Source: Lacticaseibacillus parakribbianus (GTDB taxonomy: Bacteria > Bacillota > Bacilli > Lactobacillales > Lactobacillaceae). Taken from it: a DNA stretch of 64,000 nucleotides. The position numbers and the translations under genes are program-made. The stretch spans positions 186,001-250,000 of the forward strand of contig NZ_JANQBA010000002.1 in NCBI RefSeq assembly GCF_025490915.1. The letters are read 5' to 3'. Below are positions 1 to 8,987 of the stretch, in pieces. Under the pieces are notes generated by a model. That model made no database searches. It saw only the letters and a program-made list of their open reading frames with translations, and was not told the DNA's origin. Every line of letters begins with the position of its first letter. The stretch's first letter is position 1.

Positions 1-1184
1 GTGACGCCCGGCGCCGGGACGAACACGGCCTGGTCAGCCGACACCGTGGTTGGCGGCGCATCCACTGTCGCGACCACCGCGTCGACCTTCGCATCGGTCA
101 CGGTCAAAACGGTCTGGGTCGCCTGGACCGCAACGCCGGTCACCCGCACCGCGGCGCCGCCGTAGTTGTAGCCGAACGGCGGCAGGTACAAGCAGTCGCC
201 GACGCGGTAATCGGCCGTCGTGTCGTTGACGATCACCCGGGCATGGGCCGGGTCGATGCGGTAGCCGGCCGTCGTCTGCAGCGCGGCCGCGGTGGTTTTC
301 AACACCAGGGTGCCGCCGTTTTTGGTCAGCGCCTGGCCGAGCCGCAGCTTGCCAGTGGCCGCCTTCACCTTGTAGGTGTTGCGACCGCCCGGCGTCAGGT
401 TCGCATCAAGGCCGGCGCCGCTGATGCGGTAGCGGTGCGACTTGACCAGGCGGGTCGCCAGGACGCCATTTTGCAGCGGCACGGTTCGCTTGGTGGCCGC
501 GTCGCGGTCGCTCACCGTCACCCGGGCAAGTTTGTCGCCGCTCACCCGGGCGGTGAACGGGACCAGCACCGTTTTGGCCACCGTATCGTAGCGAATCTGG
601 GTGGCCACCGCGTAGACCTTGCCGTCGCGGGTGAACCGCACCTGGCTGTGCATAGACTCGGTCGCCGTCACCGGCCGGTTCAAAACCAGCGCCAGACCGC
701 CGCCGGTCAACCCAATCAGCACAATGGCCGTCGCCGCGCGGCGCCGCCGCAGCAGCCAAAACGCGCCGCCTGCGCCGAGCACCACCACGAAGGCGCCGGC
801 CGCAAGCCACCAGGTCGCGTGGCCGGCGTAGTGAACCGTGGCGCCGGGCTCGGCCACCGTCACCTTGCCGGAGCCCGGCGCCACCGTGAAGGCCAGCCGC
901 CGCTGGCCGCTCAGCCCGAAGCGCTTGATGCGCCAGGTCAGCTTGCCGCTTTGGCCGGCCAGCGCCTTGGGCAGCGTCGCGGTCACCCGCACGTTGCGGT
1001 AGTCGCGGTTGCTGTTGTTTTTCAAAATCAAATCGTAGCCGTTGGCCGTCGCGTTCTTGACGATGGCCGTCTGCAGCGGCGCGGTGGCCGCCGCCACCGG
1101 CTGCGGTCGCCAGGCCAGGCCGACCACGGTTGCGACCAGCGCCACCAGGGCCACCAAGGCCGCGCGTGTTCCTCGTTTCATCAT
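1..1184 (-). CDS. Membrane-anchored surface protein, N-terminal part (cut by window edge)
   Basis: About 394 codons are visible; the reading frame runs off the left edge. Two adjacent ATGs (1184 and 1181) follow a GGGGG-rich ribosome binding site. Residues 1-33 form a signal peptide. Next comes an ectodomain of about 90 residues, then two membrane helices (about 126-172) joined by an arginine-rich cytoplasmic turn, then a long extracellular part. The sequence is closely similar throughout to the first 400 residues of the next gene at 1402-3921, so the two are tandem paralogs. I do not recognise the family. The predicted location, anchored with most of the chain outside the cell, comes from the hydrophobic pattern only. 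Confidence 0.8.
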   Translation of the reverse strand, partial: MMKRGTRAALVALVALVATVVGLAWRPQPVAAATAPLQTAIVKNATANGYDLILKNNSNRDYRNVRVTATLPKALAGQSGKLTWRIKRFGLSGQRRLAFTVAPGSGKVTVAEPGATVHYAGHATWWLAAGAFVVVLGAGGAFWLLRRRRAATAIVLIGLTGGGLALVLNRPVTATESMHSQVRFTRDGKVYAVATQIRYDTVAKTVLVPFTARVSGDKLARVTVSDRDAATKRTVPLQNGVLATRLVKSHRYRISGAGLDANLTPGGRNTYKVKAATGKLRLGQALTKNGGTLVLKTTAAALQTTAGYRIDPAHARVIVNDTTADYRVGDCLYLPPFGYNYGGAAVRVTGVAVQATQTVLTVTDAKVDAVVATVDAPPTTVSADQAVFVPAPGV

Positions 1185-1401
1185 CCAATCCCCCTACTTC
1201 AACTCCGTTTGACGCATCAAAAAAGCCAATCCGCGAAAATGGGGCCGCCGCGCTGTTTTGCGCGACCGGTGACCCCTTTTCCAAAGATTGGCTCAACGAT
1301 TCTGACACGCACTGGGTAAAACGTTAGCACAGTCGGCCACACGCGCCAACCGGGAGGCTCAATCGTGACTAACGGAAGTAGTTAACGACCCCATTCGGCG
1401 G

Positions 1402-3921
1402 TCAGGGCTTCTCAAAGCCCGGAATCTGCTGAATCTGGGCGGTGTCGTCGGAAAGGGTGAAGGACAACGTCACCTTGTACGTCTTCGTGGCATCAGCACG
1501 ACTCTGGACCACATTCTGGAACGTGATCTGCCCATTCGTCACGGTGAACGGAATGGCGTAGGCGACACCCTGCTGGTCCTTGAAGCGCAGCCGGTTGCCG
1601 GTGGTCGTGTAGGTCACCGTTGCCACCGGGAAGTTCCCGCTGTAGTAGCTGACCTTCATCCGGTGGTCGTCGATGAAATAACCGAACGGGTACAGCACTT
1701 TCGTCACCCACCCCGGCGCAAAATCCTGCGGAAAGACGACCTGCGGGTCCTTGCCGTCGATCTGCTCGAGCCTCATCATAAACGATTTGCCCGGCAGCAG
1801 CTTACGCGGATCGTTGGCCGCAGCCTCCGCCCTTTTCTTGGCGGCTGCTTCGGCTTTTTTCTTTGCGTCGACTTTTTTCTTTTTGTCTGCCTTCTTTTTC
1901 GCCGCTGCCTTCTTCTCTCGTTCCTCCTTGGTGCTGTACTTGAAGAGTCGCAGCTTCCATTTTAATTTCTCGCTTTCCAGCGGTTTCCCACCCCAGAACT
2001 TCGGTAACTTACTCTCCGCCTTCGTACTTGAAACGAAACTACCTTCGATTGAGTAATCATTGGTACTACTATTTGTTAGTGTGACCAAATCCTTGGAAAA
2101 TCCAAATTTTGCGTGGCCTTCTACCTCAAAGCCAAAAGTTCCGTCGAGATCAACTGGTGAAAGCTTCTCTAGCACCATTAATTCTGGATTGACGTTTTCC
2201 CCCACGGTGAGAGTGCCCTTGATATCAGCCGAGCCTTCACAGGTGGGTGTTATCTTACGCGTCAAGCTGGCCTCACCCTCCTCTGAAATTTCAGCAGTCG
2301 CACTTTGCGTAACGGCCAACTTAACGCTTGCTTTCAAACTGCCGTCGAATTTAACAAAAATTCTCAGTGGCGCATGAACGCTGATGCCTGGTAGCGGCAC
2401 TTTGAAGTATATGTTACCAATTTCAATACCGTCCGTTAGCTTTTTTAGTGCCTTAATATCCTTTGTGCTCCCCTTAATTTCAAGACTCGACTCGTTACTA
2501 AACTCAAGTTTTTCAGAGAGGCTGGCACTATTTTTATGTGTCAAAAAGTTAATGTGGGCCTCAGCCTCAAGTTTGCCAGAGAATTCAAATTCATTACTGA
2601 GACTGATTTTACTATCTTCTCCGCGTTCTTTTGACCACTCGATTGAGACCTTTTTTGCGCCAACTGCCTCAAAGGCGGGATTAATAGATCCAAATCTCGT
2701 CTTCTCCATCCCCACCCCGGCCACGGGCTGACCGGACACCTTGACGCCGGGGGCCGGAACGAACATGGCTTGGGCGACCGACACTTCAGTCTTGGGCGCA
2801 TCCACCGTCGCGACCACCGCGTCGACCTTGGCGTCGGTGACGGTCAGGCTCGTCTGGGTGGCCTGGGCATCGACGGCCGTGACGCGAACCGCGGCGCCGC
2901 CGTAGTTGTAGCCGAACGGCGGCAAGTACAGGCAGTCGCCGACGCGGTAATCGCCGGTCACGCCGGCGACGATCACGCGCGAATGGGCCGGGTCGATGCG
3001 GTAGCCGGCCGCCGTTTGCAGATCGGCCGCGGTGGTTTTTAACACCATCGTGCCGCCGTTTTTGGCAATGGCTTCGCCCAATTGCAGCCGGCCGGTCGCC
3101 GCCTTCACCTTGTAGGTGTTGCGGCCGCCGGGCGTCAGGGTAGCGTCAAGGCCGGCGCCGCTGATGCGGTAGCGGTGCGACTTGACCAGCCGGGTCGCCA
3201 GGACCCCGCCTCGCAGCGCGACGGTTCGCTTGGTGCCGCCGTCGCGGTCGCTCACGGTCACGCGAGCAGGCGCTTCGCCGCTCACCCGGGCGGTGAACGG
3301 GACCAGCCGGGTCGCACCGACCGCGTCGTAGCGAATCGCCGTGGTCACGGTGTAGACCTGACCATTGCGGGTAAAACGGGCCTGCCCGTGCGTTTCATCC
3401 GTCGCGGCCACCGGCTGCAGCAGCGTCAGCGCCAGGCCACCGCCGGCCACGCCGATCAAAAGCAGCGCCAGCGCCGCCTTGTGCCGCCGCCAGAGCAAAA
3501 AGGTCCCGGTGCCGCCGATCAGCACCACCAGGGCGCCAGCCGCCACCCACCAGGCCTGAAACCGCGCGTATTGGACCTGCACCGCCTTGGTCGCCACGGT
3601 GACTCGGCCCGACTGCGGATGAACCGTGAACGGCAGCCGCCGCTGGCCGCTCAGCCCGAATTTGGCGACGCGCCAGGTCAGCTTACCGCTTTGGCCGGCC
3701 AGCGCCTTGGGCAGCGTTGCGGTCACCGTCACGTTGCGGTAGTCGCGGTCGCTGTTGTTCTTCAAAATCAAATCGTAGCCGTTGGCCTCACCGTTCTTCA
3801 CAATCACGGTTTGCAGCGGCTGCCCCGCGGCCGCCACCGGCTGCGGTCGCCAGGCAAACCCGACCACCAACGCGAGCAGCGCCACCAGCTCCATCAAGGT
3901 GGCTTGCAGTCTGTGTAACAT
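1402..3921 (-). CDS. Large membrane-anchored surface protein, paralog of the neighbouring partial gene
   Basis: 839 residues; the ATG is 7 nt after GGAGG. Signal peptide at about 1-32, ectodomain 33-122, two membrane helices at about 125-172 with an RRHK turn, and the remainder presumably extracellular. Residues about 408-660 are rich in alternating Ser, Glu, Lys and hydrophobic residues, suggesting beta structure, and are encoded by DNA clearly poorer in GC than either flank. A Lys/Ala-rich stretch follows at about 668-715, probably a charged linker or coiled coil, then a C-terminal domain of about 120 residues. No LPXTG motif is seen. Function unknown. The abrupt composition change suggests a domain exchanged or imported into a duplicated scaffold. 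Confidence 0.85.
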   Translation of the reverse strand: MLHRLQATLMELVALLALVVGFAWRPQPVAAAGQPLQTVIVKNGEANGYDLILKNNSDRDYRNVTVTATLPKALAGQSGKLTWRVAKFGLSGQRRLPFTVHPQSGRVTVATKAVQVQYARFQAWWVAAGALVVLIGGTGTFLLWRRHKAALALLLIGVAGGGLALTLLQPVAATDETHGQARFTRNGQVYTVTTAIRYDAVGATRLVPFTARVSGEAPARVTVSDRDGGTKRTVALRGGVLATRLVKSHRYRISGAGLDATLTPGGRNTYKVKAATGRLQLGEAIAKNGGTMVLKTTAADLQTAAGYRIDPAHSRVIVAGVTGDYRVGDCLYLPPFGYNYGGAAVRVTAVDAQATQTSLTVTDAKVDAVVATVDAPKTEVSVAQAMFVPAPGVKVSGQPVAGVGMEKTRFGSINPAFEAVGAKKVSIEWSKERGEDSKISLSNEFEFSGKLEAEAHINFLTHKNSASLSEKLEFSNESSLEIKGSTKDIKALKKLTDGIEIGNIYFKVPLPGISVHAPLRIFVKFDGSLKASVKLAVTQSATAEISEEGEASLTRKITPTCEGSADIKGTLTVGENVNPELMVLEKLSPVDLDGTFGFEVEGHAKFGFSKDLVTLTNSSTNDYSIEGSFVSSTKAESKLPKFWGGKPLESEKLKWKLRLFKYSTKEEREKKAAAKKKADKKKKVDAKKKAEAAAKKRAEAAANDPRKLLPGKSFMMRLEQIDGKDPQVVFPQDFAPGWVTKVLYPFGYFIDDHRMKVSYYSGNFPVATVTYTTTGNRLRFKDQQGVAYAIPFTVTNGQITFQNVVQSRADATKTYKVTLSFTLSDDTAQIQQIPGFEKP

Positions 3922-4146
3922 GTCTCAACCTCCATTGCCGATTTTGCAATCGGCCGCCCTCACCATTTTGGCGCAAAAAAATAGCCAACCCCCAAAATAG
4001 TCATCGCCACGCGCGTTACGAATATGCAACTCGCGGCCTGTGATAATTATTTCATGTGATTAGCTAATCGATTTTCACAAATCTCGTGTTATAACGATTA
4101 TATTTTAACCCCGCTATAACGAAACCGCAACCAAAAAGTGGCCGCA

Positions 4147-4827
4147 TCAATGCGTCGGCAGCACCCGCTTGCTCAGGATGTTCAGCCCGGCGTCCAGCTT
4201 GTAGACGATCGGCTGGGCGTTGGCGACCTCGACCCCGTCGATGGCCGCGTCGCTGATGCCCTCCAAGTACTTAATCAGGGCCCGCAGCGTCGAGCCATGG
4301 GCGACCACCAGCTGCGGTTGCCCGGCGATCAGCCGCGGGGCAATCTCATCCACCCAGTACGGCACCAGCCGGGCCTCGGCGTCCTGCAGACTTTCGCCCC
4401 GCGGCACGATGGCCCGGGGAAAGCCGGCGTAGCGCCGGCCGCCCTGGGCATGGGCCAACAGCGGCGGCAGGTCGCAGTAGCTGCGGCGCCAGGCCGCCAC
4501 TTGGCTGGCCCCGAACAGGTCGCGGGTTCGCTGCTTGTTCAGGCCGCGCAAGGCGCCGTAGTGGCGTTCGTTGAGCCGCCAGGACTTGGTGATCGGCAGC
4601 CAGTTTTGGCCGATCGCGTCCTGCACCAGGTAGGCCGTCGCGATGGCGCGTTGCAAAACCGAGGTGTGAACGTGGCCGAACTGGATGCCGGTCGCGGCCA
4701 AAGCGGCGCCGGCGGCCTGGGCCTGGGCCACGCCCTTGGCGGTGAGCGGGACATCCGACCAGCCGGTGTAGGTGTTCGTGAAGTTGGCGGTGCTTTCTCC
4801 GTGCCGGAGCAGAACTAATTCGACCAT
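4147..4827 (-). CDS. gpmA: 2,3-bisphosphoglycerate-dependent phosphoglycerate mutase
   Basis: 226 residues, the normal length for this family. It interconverts 3- and 2-phosphoglycerate in glycolysis in the cytoplasm. The phospho-histidine motif LRHGES lies at residues 7-12, followed by [10 protein letters not shown], then [12 protein letters not shown] (the family acid and substrate-binding segment) and a second catalytic histidine in VAHGST. An AAAGG ribosome binding site is 7 nt before the ATG. It is a single-gene unit; on its strand a TATAAT at 4875-4880 is a plausible -10 element. Its stop is followed by the AT-rich spacer before the surface-protein genes. Confidence 0.95.
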   Translation of the reverse strand: MVELVLLRHGESTANFTNTYTGWSDVPLTAKGVAQAQAAGAALAATGIQFGHVHTSVLQRAIATAYLVQDAIGQNWLPITKSWRLNERHYGALRGLNKQRTRDLFGASQVAAWRRSYCDLPPLLAHAQGGRRYAGFPRAIVPRGESLQDAEARLVPYWVDEIAPRLIAGQPQLVVAHGSTLRALIKYLEGISDAAIDGVEVANAQPIVYKLDAGLNILSKRVLPTH

Positions 4828-4974
4828 GTGGCGACCTTTCGCGAGCGTTGCGACGCCCGGTTTTCTTAGCTTCCATTATACCCTGATTCAAATTTTTTTG
4901 AAAATGGGTGGAAAATGAGATAACGGTTAGATATACTTAGTTACATCTAATCGAATTCTGGGAGCGTGTTGTCT

Positions 4975-5778
4975 ATGAAAATCTGGGTCCCCGGGACGGT
5001 CACGTCCCTGGTGCAGCCGGCGTTCGCCTTCGCGATCGACCGCGGGGTGACCGTGACGGTCGGACCGGCTTGGTACGAGTGGGAGGTCGCACACGCCGAC
5101 CCCACCCTGCCGCACGATGAGTCCAATCTCATCGTCGCCGTCGCGCAGACGGTGGCGCCGGGGCTGGAGCCGCACCAGCTGTCGGTCGCCTCGACGCTGC
5201 CGACCGGCATGGGCCTGGGCAGCTCCCTGGCCGCCACGCTGGCCGGCGTCAGCCTGGCCAGCGCCTTGGGCGACCACCCCTTGAGCGAAAACGAACAGAT
5301 CGCCCACACCGCCTTTTTCGAGCCGGACGAGTTGGCCATTCGCACCGCCTTGGCCGGCGGCGGCCTGCAACAGGGCGAAACCGGCACCGCCCCGTTGAGC
5401 ATCGCCGGGCTGCAAGGCGCCGTCTACCTGCCGACCCAAGTGCCGGCCGTGGCGGTGCCGGCGCGACCGACGCTCGCGCCACCGGCCATCGCCGACCTGC
5501 TGGCGGCGATGCAGCGGTGCGACGGCACCTGGTTGCGGCGGCATTTTCCCCTAGAGGCGCAGGTCACGGCCAGCTACTACCCCCACGCGGAAATGGTCTC
5601 CCGGGCGGTGGTCGCCACCGGCGGCTTCGCTTGCTTCGCCTCGGGCAACGGCCCGGCCCTGATCTGCTTGGCCCCGGCCGCGCTGCCCGACTTCCTGGTG
5701 CGGCTGCGCGAACGCCTGACGGCCGGCACGGTCCTGCCGCTAACAATCAGCGAGGAAGGGCTGAGTATCAGAGCGTGA
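4975..5778 (+). CDS. thrB: Homoserine kinase-like GHMP kinase
   Basis: 267 residues from the ATG at 4975, which is preceded by GGGAG; upstream GTG (4966) and TTG (4969) codons are too close to that site. Homoserine kinase phosphorylates homoserine in threonine synthesis. Visible family features are the DESNLI segment near residue 50, the ATP-binding GHMP motif LPTGMGLGSSLA around residue 80, and a C-terminal glycine motif ASGNGPALIC. The first GHMP motif and the usual EGHPDN region are poorly conserved (FEPDEL here), so it is a divergent member. No other threonine gene is adjacent. Its stop codon lies inside a direct repeat that recurs 120 bp downstream. Confidence 0.8.
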   Translation: MKIWVPGTVTSLVQPAFAFAIDRGVTVTVGPAWYEWEVAHADPTLPHDESNLIVAVAQTVAPGLEPHQLSVASTLPTGMGLGSSLAATLAGVSLASALGDHPLSENEQIAHTAFFEPDELAIRTALAGGGLQQGETGTAPLSIAGLQGAVYLPTQVPAVAVPARPTLAPPAIADLLAAMQRCDGTWLRRHFPLEAQVTASYYPHAEMVSRAVVATGGFACFASGNGPALICLAPAALPDFLVRLRERLTAGTVLPLTISEEGLSIRA

Positions 5779-5922
5779 GCCCGAGCGCCCTTAGCGGGAC
5801 GGGTAGCCTAGCCGTGAGGGTGGGGCGGGGTTGTGCCCCGACCGCGCGGCGTAGCTAGCCGCTCCCGCGTTGCTCGGGGGAACGCGTTTAGAGCGTGAGC
5901 CCGAGCGCCCTTAGCGGGACGG
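5770..5922. repeat. Direct repeat pair in the intergenic spacer after thrB
   Basis: A 33-nt sequence beginning AGAGCGTGAGCCCGAGCGCC is present at 5770-5802 and again, identical over that length, at 5890-5922. The first copy contains the thrB stop codon. Its core, read in reverse as GCTACCCGTCCCGCTAA, resembles sequences at about 22240 and 22370. The DNA between the copies is very GC-rich with no credible gene. Confidence 0.8.
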
Positions 5923-5979
5923 CTAGCGCAGGGTCCGGCTTGGACCGCGAGCCCGTTGCTGAATTCAGGACATGAACGC

Positions 5980-6036
5980 AAACACCCGCGACGCGGAACT
6001 GAAGCTGCTGCTTCGGTCTCGCATCGCGGGTGTTTT
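5980..6036. terminator. Bidirectional terminator between thrB and the DUF2187-like genes
   Basis: An inverted repeat pairs AAACACCCGCGA with TCGCGGGTGTTTT around an A/T-flanked stem. It can terminate thrB from the left and the convergent small gene at 6068-6310 from the right. Confidence 0.7.
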
Positions 6037-6067
6037 GGGCTGGCGCGGTCGCCGTTGGGAATCAGCC

Positions 6068-6310
6068 CTACTTGGCGTCGTCCGGCTTCGGGGGCTGAAC
6101 GGCCTTGCCGTTTTGGGTCATGTGCTTGTAGTTCACAACGGTCTTGTGCTTCAGGTCCTCGACGACCTCGGCATCCGCGTTGTCGAACTTGTCGATGGTC
6201 AGCATCGCGGAGTTGGCGTACAACTTCTCGATGGTGCCGGTGAAGGACAGCGGCACGTTCGCGCTTTTCTTGACGTCGACCGTCGATCCTACTGTAATTT
6301 CTTGTGCCAT
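6068..6310 (-). CDS. DUF2187-like small protein
   Basis: 80 residues from the ATG at 6310, placed after a GGGGGAAAAC ribosome binding site; an upstream in-frame ATG at 6343 has no such site. Residues about 8-60 match the pattern of the Firmicutes DUF2187 family: a small beta barrel with a GTIEKLYANSAML core and the closing KHKTVVNYKHM segment. The biochemical role of the family is not known to me. The last 15 residues are a polar tail. It is the second of two adjacent members and is convergent with thrB. Confidence 0.75.
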   Translation of the reverse strand: MAQEITVGSTVDVKKSANVPLSFTGTIEKLYANSAMLTIDKFDNADAEVVEDLKHKTVVNYKHMTQNGKAVQPPKPDDAK

Positions 6311-6377
6311 GTTTTCCCCCGTATCTTTGCCTAAGTGTCGCAACTGTTCTTATTATACCACAACGGGGGCAAGACAC

Positions 6378-6626
6378 TCAGCTGGCGGAGATGATCGGCG
6401 CCGTTGCCGGCTCGGGCTGGCCCGGCACCAGCACCTCCATGCGTCTGTTGGCGATCACCGTCATGTGCAAAAGCTCACGCGCATTCATGCGGTCCTTGGG
6501 GTCGAACTCGTCGATCTGCACCAGGCAGGAGTTCTCGTAGCACTTGGTCACCGTGCCGATGAAGTCGTGTTCCATGTTGCCGTTCGCCTGGCACTTGACG
6601 ACGGCCCCCTTCGTGATGTTGGTCAT
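6378..6626 (-). CDS. DUF2187-like small protein, second member
   Basis: 82 residues with a GGGAGGG ribosome binding site. The core FIGTVTKCYENSCLVQIDEFD followed by a late MTVIANRRMEV segment follows the same layout as the neighbour at 6068-6310, about 67 bp downstream, so they are probably a duplicated pair and may be co-transcribed. A Pro/Ala/Thr-rich tail ends the protein. Function unknown. Confidence 0.7.
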   Translation of the reverse strand: MTNITKGAVVKCQANGNMEHDFIGTVTKCYENSCLVQIDEFDPKDRMNARELLHMTVIANRRMEVLVPGQPEPATAPIISAS

Positions 6627-6736
6627 GTGAAAGCCCTCCCAATATTTTGATAACTAGAGTATATCAAAATCCGGGTTATGGTAAAAATAATTTTTAACTT
6701 TTTATTTTAAAGAAGTTGGTTATCGCAACGATTGGT

Positions 6737-7978
6737 TCAGCCGCGAATCTGACCGCTGCCGCGAATCGCGTACTTGATGGTGGTCAGCTGCGCCAACCCC
6801 ATCGGCCCCCGGGCATGCAGCTTCTGGGTGCTGATGCCGATCTCCGCCCCGAAGCCAAACTCCGCGCCGTCCGTGAAGCGCGTCGAGGCGTTGACGTAGA
6901 CACAGGCGGCGTCGACTTCGTTCAGGAACCGCTCGCTGGCCGCGTAGTCGTTGGTGACGATGGCTTCGGAGTGGCGGGTGCCGTGGCGGTTGATGTGGGC
7001 GATTGCATGGTTCAGGTCCGGTACCACCTTCACGGCCATGATCAAGTCGTTGTACTCCGTCTCCCAATCCGCTTCCGTCGCCGGCGTCATCGCCGGCCAC
7101 AGGGCGCAGGCGGCCGCGTCACCGCGCAGCGCCACGCCATGCTCGGTCAGGGCCTGGGCCAACCTAGGCACCGCCTTTTTCGCAATCGCCTCATGCACCA
7201 ACAGCTTCTCGGCGGCGTTGCAGACGCTGGGCCGTTGCACCTTGGCGTTGACCACGATGCGCTCGGCCATCGCGAGGTCGGCGGCCGCGTCGACGTAGAT
7301 GTGGCAGTTGCCGGCGCCGGTTTCGATCACCGGCACGGTCGCCTCTTGCACCACCGCCTGAATCAGCCGGGCGGAGCCGCGCGGAATCAGCACGTCCAAG
7401 TAGCCGTTCAGGTGCATCAGGGCCGTGGCGCTGGCGCGGCTGGGGTCTCCCACCAGCTGCACCGCGGTCTGCGGCAACCCGCAGGACGCAAGCGCCGCCT
7501 GCAGCACCGCGGCCAGCGCTTGGTTGGTCAAAAGCGCCTCGTGACCGCCGCGCAGAATCACCGCGTTACCGCTTTTGAGCGTTAGGGCCGCGGCGTCGAC
7601 GGTCACGTTCGGCCGCGCCTCGCAGATCATCCCGATCACGCCCAGCGGCACCCGGCGCGGCTGAATCTCGAGGCCGGCGTGGGTCACCCAGCCGGCGTCC
7701 AATCGCGCGGTGGGATCCGGCAGCGCCGCCACTGCCCGGACCCCGGCGGCCATGTCGGCGATTCGCGCTTCGCTCAGGCGCAGCCGGTCCAAGAACTTGG
7801 TCGGCGCCGTCGCGGCCGCCGCCAGGTCCTGCGCGTTGGCGGCCAAAATGGCCGGCGTCGCGGCCTCGAGCTGCGCCGCCATCGCGAGCAGCGCCGCGTT
7901 TTTGTCGTCGGTGGTCAATTGGGCCAGCTGCGTCGCCGCGGCTCGGGCGGCCTGACCCATGGTGGTTAAGTTCGTCAT
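6737..7978 (-). CDS. proA: Gamma-glutamyl phosphate reductase
   Basis: 413 residues, the usual length. It reduces glutamyl-5-phosphate to glutamate semialdehyde with NADPH, the second step of proline synthesis. The catalytic cysteine sits in RPSVCNAAEKLL, typical of this aldehyde dehydrogenase branch. The ATG at 7978 follows AAGGAGGACGTGAA, and the start overlaps the proB stop as ATGA, so the two are translationally coupled. The longer upstream reading frame is inside proB and is not used. It is controlled by the T-box leader upstream of proB. Confidence 0.95.
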   Translation of the reverse strand: MTNLTTMGQAARAAATQLAQLTTDDKNAALLAMAAQLEAATPAILAANAQDLAAAATAPTKFLDRLRLSEARIADMAAGVRAVAALPDPTARLDAGWVTHAGLEIQPRRVPLGVIGMICEARPNVTVDAAALTLKSGNAVILRGGHEALLTNQALAAVLQAALASCGLPQTAVQLVGDPSRASATALMHLNGYLDVLIPRGSARLIQAVVQEATVPVIETGAGNCHIYVDAAADLAMAERIVVNAKVQRPSVCNAAEKLLVHEAIAKKAVPRLAQALTEHGVALRGDAAACALWPAMTPATEADWETEYNDLIMAVKVVPDLNHAIAHINRHGTRHSEAIVTNDYAASERFLNEVDAACVYVNASTRFTDGAEFGFGAEIGISTQKLHARGPMGLAQLTTIKYAIRGSGQIRG

Positions 7979-8787
7979 TTCACGTCCTCCTTTTCGGCTG
8001 GGGCGAACCAGGTGCCGATGGCCTCGCCGGCCACCACCTGCAGCAGCACCCGCGGATCCGCGCCGCTGCACAGCACCATCTGCTTGCCGGCGTCAAGCAT
8101 CGTGGCCGCGGCCTTCAGCTTGGTCACCATGCCGCCGGTGCCAAAACGGCTGCCGGTGCCGCCGGCCCGTTCGATCTGCGCTTGGGACACCGCGGTCACC
8201 CGCGGAATGCGCGAGGCCGCCGGGTCGCTGCGCGGATCCGCGGTGTACAGGCCGTCGATGTCGGACATCACGATCAACAAGTCGGCGTCGATCTGCGTGG
8301 CCACCAGCGCCGACAGCTGGTCGTTGTCACCGAAGGTCGTGCGGTGGTCGAGCTCATCGACGGCGACCGAGTCGTTCTCGTTGATCACGGGAATCGCCCG
8401 GGCGGCGAGCAGCGCGTCGATGGTATCCAGCACGTGCTGGCGCGACAGCGGGTAATCGAACACATCGTGCGTCAAAAGCAGCTGGGCGGCCTGGGCGTCG
8501 TAGTCGGCGAATCGCTGCGAGTACAGGCGCATCAGCTCGCTTTGGCCGATCGCCGCAAGCGCCTGTTGGGCGGCGATGGCGGCCGGCCGCTCGCTGAGGT
8601 GCAGGCGGTTGAGCCCGACCCCGATGGCCCCGGAGGTCACCAGCACGACGGCCAGCCCCTGGTTGGTCAAGGCGGCCAAGGCGTAGGCCAGGCGGTCGAT
8701 GGTTTGCAGATTGATGGTGCCGGAGGGGTGAATCAGGCTGCTGGTGCCGATTTTGACCACCACCCGGCGGCAGTTGAGAACACGCAT
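7975..8787 (-). CDS. proB: Glutamate 5-kinase (short form, no PUA domain)
   Basis: 270 residues. It phosphorylates glutamate as the first step of proline synthesis. Amino-acid kinase features are the N-terminal VVVKIGTSSL, the SGAIGVG segment, INENDSV, and the FGDNDQLSALVA and SDIDGLYTADP motifs. The C-terminal PUA domain found in the E. coli enzyme is absent, as in many lactobacilli. The ATG at 8787 follows AAAAAGGAGTCGCTC. First gene of the proBA operon; transcription enters through a proline-type T-box. Confidence 0.95.
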   Translation of the reverse strand: MRVLNCRRVVVKIGTSSLIHPSGTINLQTIDRLAYALAALTNQGLAVVLVTSGAIGVGLNRLHLSERPAAIAAQQALAAIGQSELMRLYSQRFADYDAQAAQLLLTHDVFDYPLSRQHVLDTIDALLAARAIPVINENDSVAVDELDHRTTFGDNDQLSALVATQIDADLLIVMSDIDGLYTADPRSDPAASRIPRVTAVSQAQIERAGGTGSRFGTGGMVTKLKAAATMLDAGKQMVLCSGADPRVLLQVVAGEAIGTWFAPAEKEDVK

Positions 8788-8807
8788 GAGCGACTCCTTT
8801 TTGCGCA

Positions 8808-8981
8808 AAAAAGCCCGCTTTGATCGAGACACCCAAGCGGGCGGTACCATTCTCGTTCAAAGCTAGGCTTTGCGCTTTTTAATTGCGGATTAAACTGAGG
8901 GCTTGGCTAGGATTCGGCATCGTACACGGTGTTTCCAGCTTCCCACCGCTCTCTGGGTACGCCTACTTGGGCCAAGAAATT
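8808..8981 (-). promoter_or_regulatory. T-box riboswitch of proBA, predicted proline (CCU) specifier
   Basis: On the minus strand the leader shows the ordered T-box elements. The Stem I base pairs CTTGGC with GCCAAG, enclosing an AGTA loop-E motif (8963-8966), an AGAGAGC segment and a GGAAACACCG loop. The specifier region GAATCCTAG (8907-8915) follows, then the T-box core TGGTACCGCC (8840-8849). A terminator stem (CCCGCTT with AAGCGGG, then six Ts) overlaps the antiterminator. Aligned to the usual GAA-Y-codon-A pattern, the specifier codon is CCT, i.e. proline, which fits the genes controlled. Uncharged tRNA-Pro should favour read-through. Confidence 0.88.
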
Positions 8982-8987
8982 ATCTGA

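Noticed and set aside
243-1319. Long plus-strand open frame of 358 codons
   Set aside because: It is antisense to the partial surface-protein gene; its Arg/Gly/Ala-rich product is typical of shadow frames in GC-rich DNA and it has no start site.
5808-6377. 189-codon minus-strand frame spanning the thrB repeat region
   Set aside because: Covers the direct repeat, the terminator and the DUF2187-like gene in a wrong frame; product is Arg-rich and domainless.
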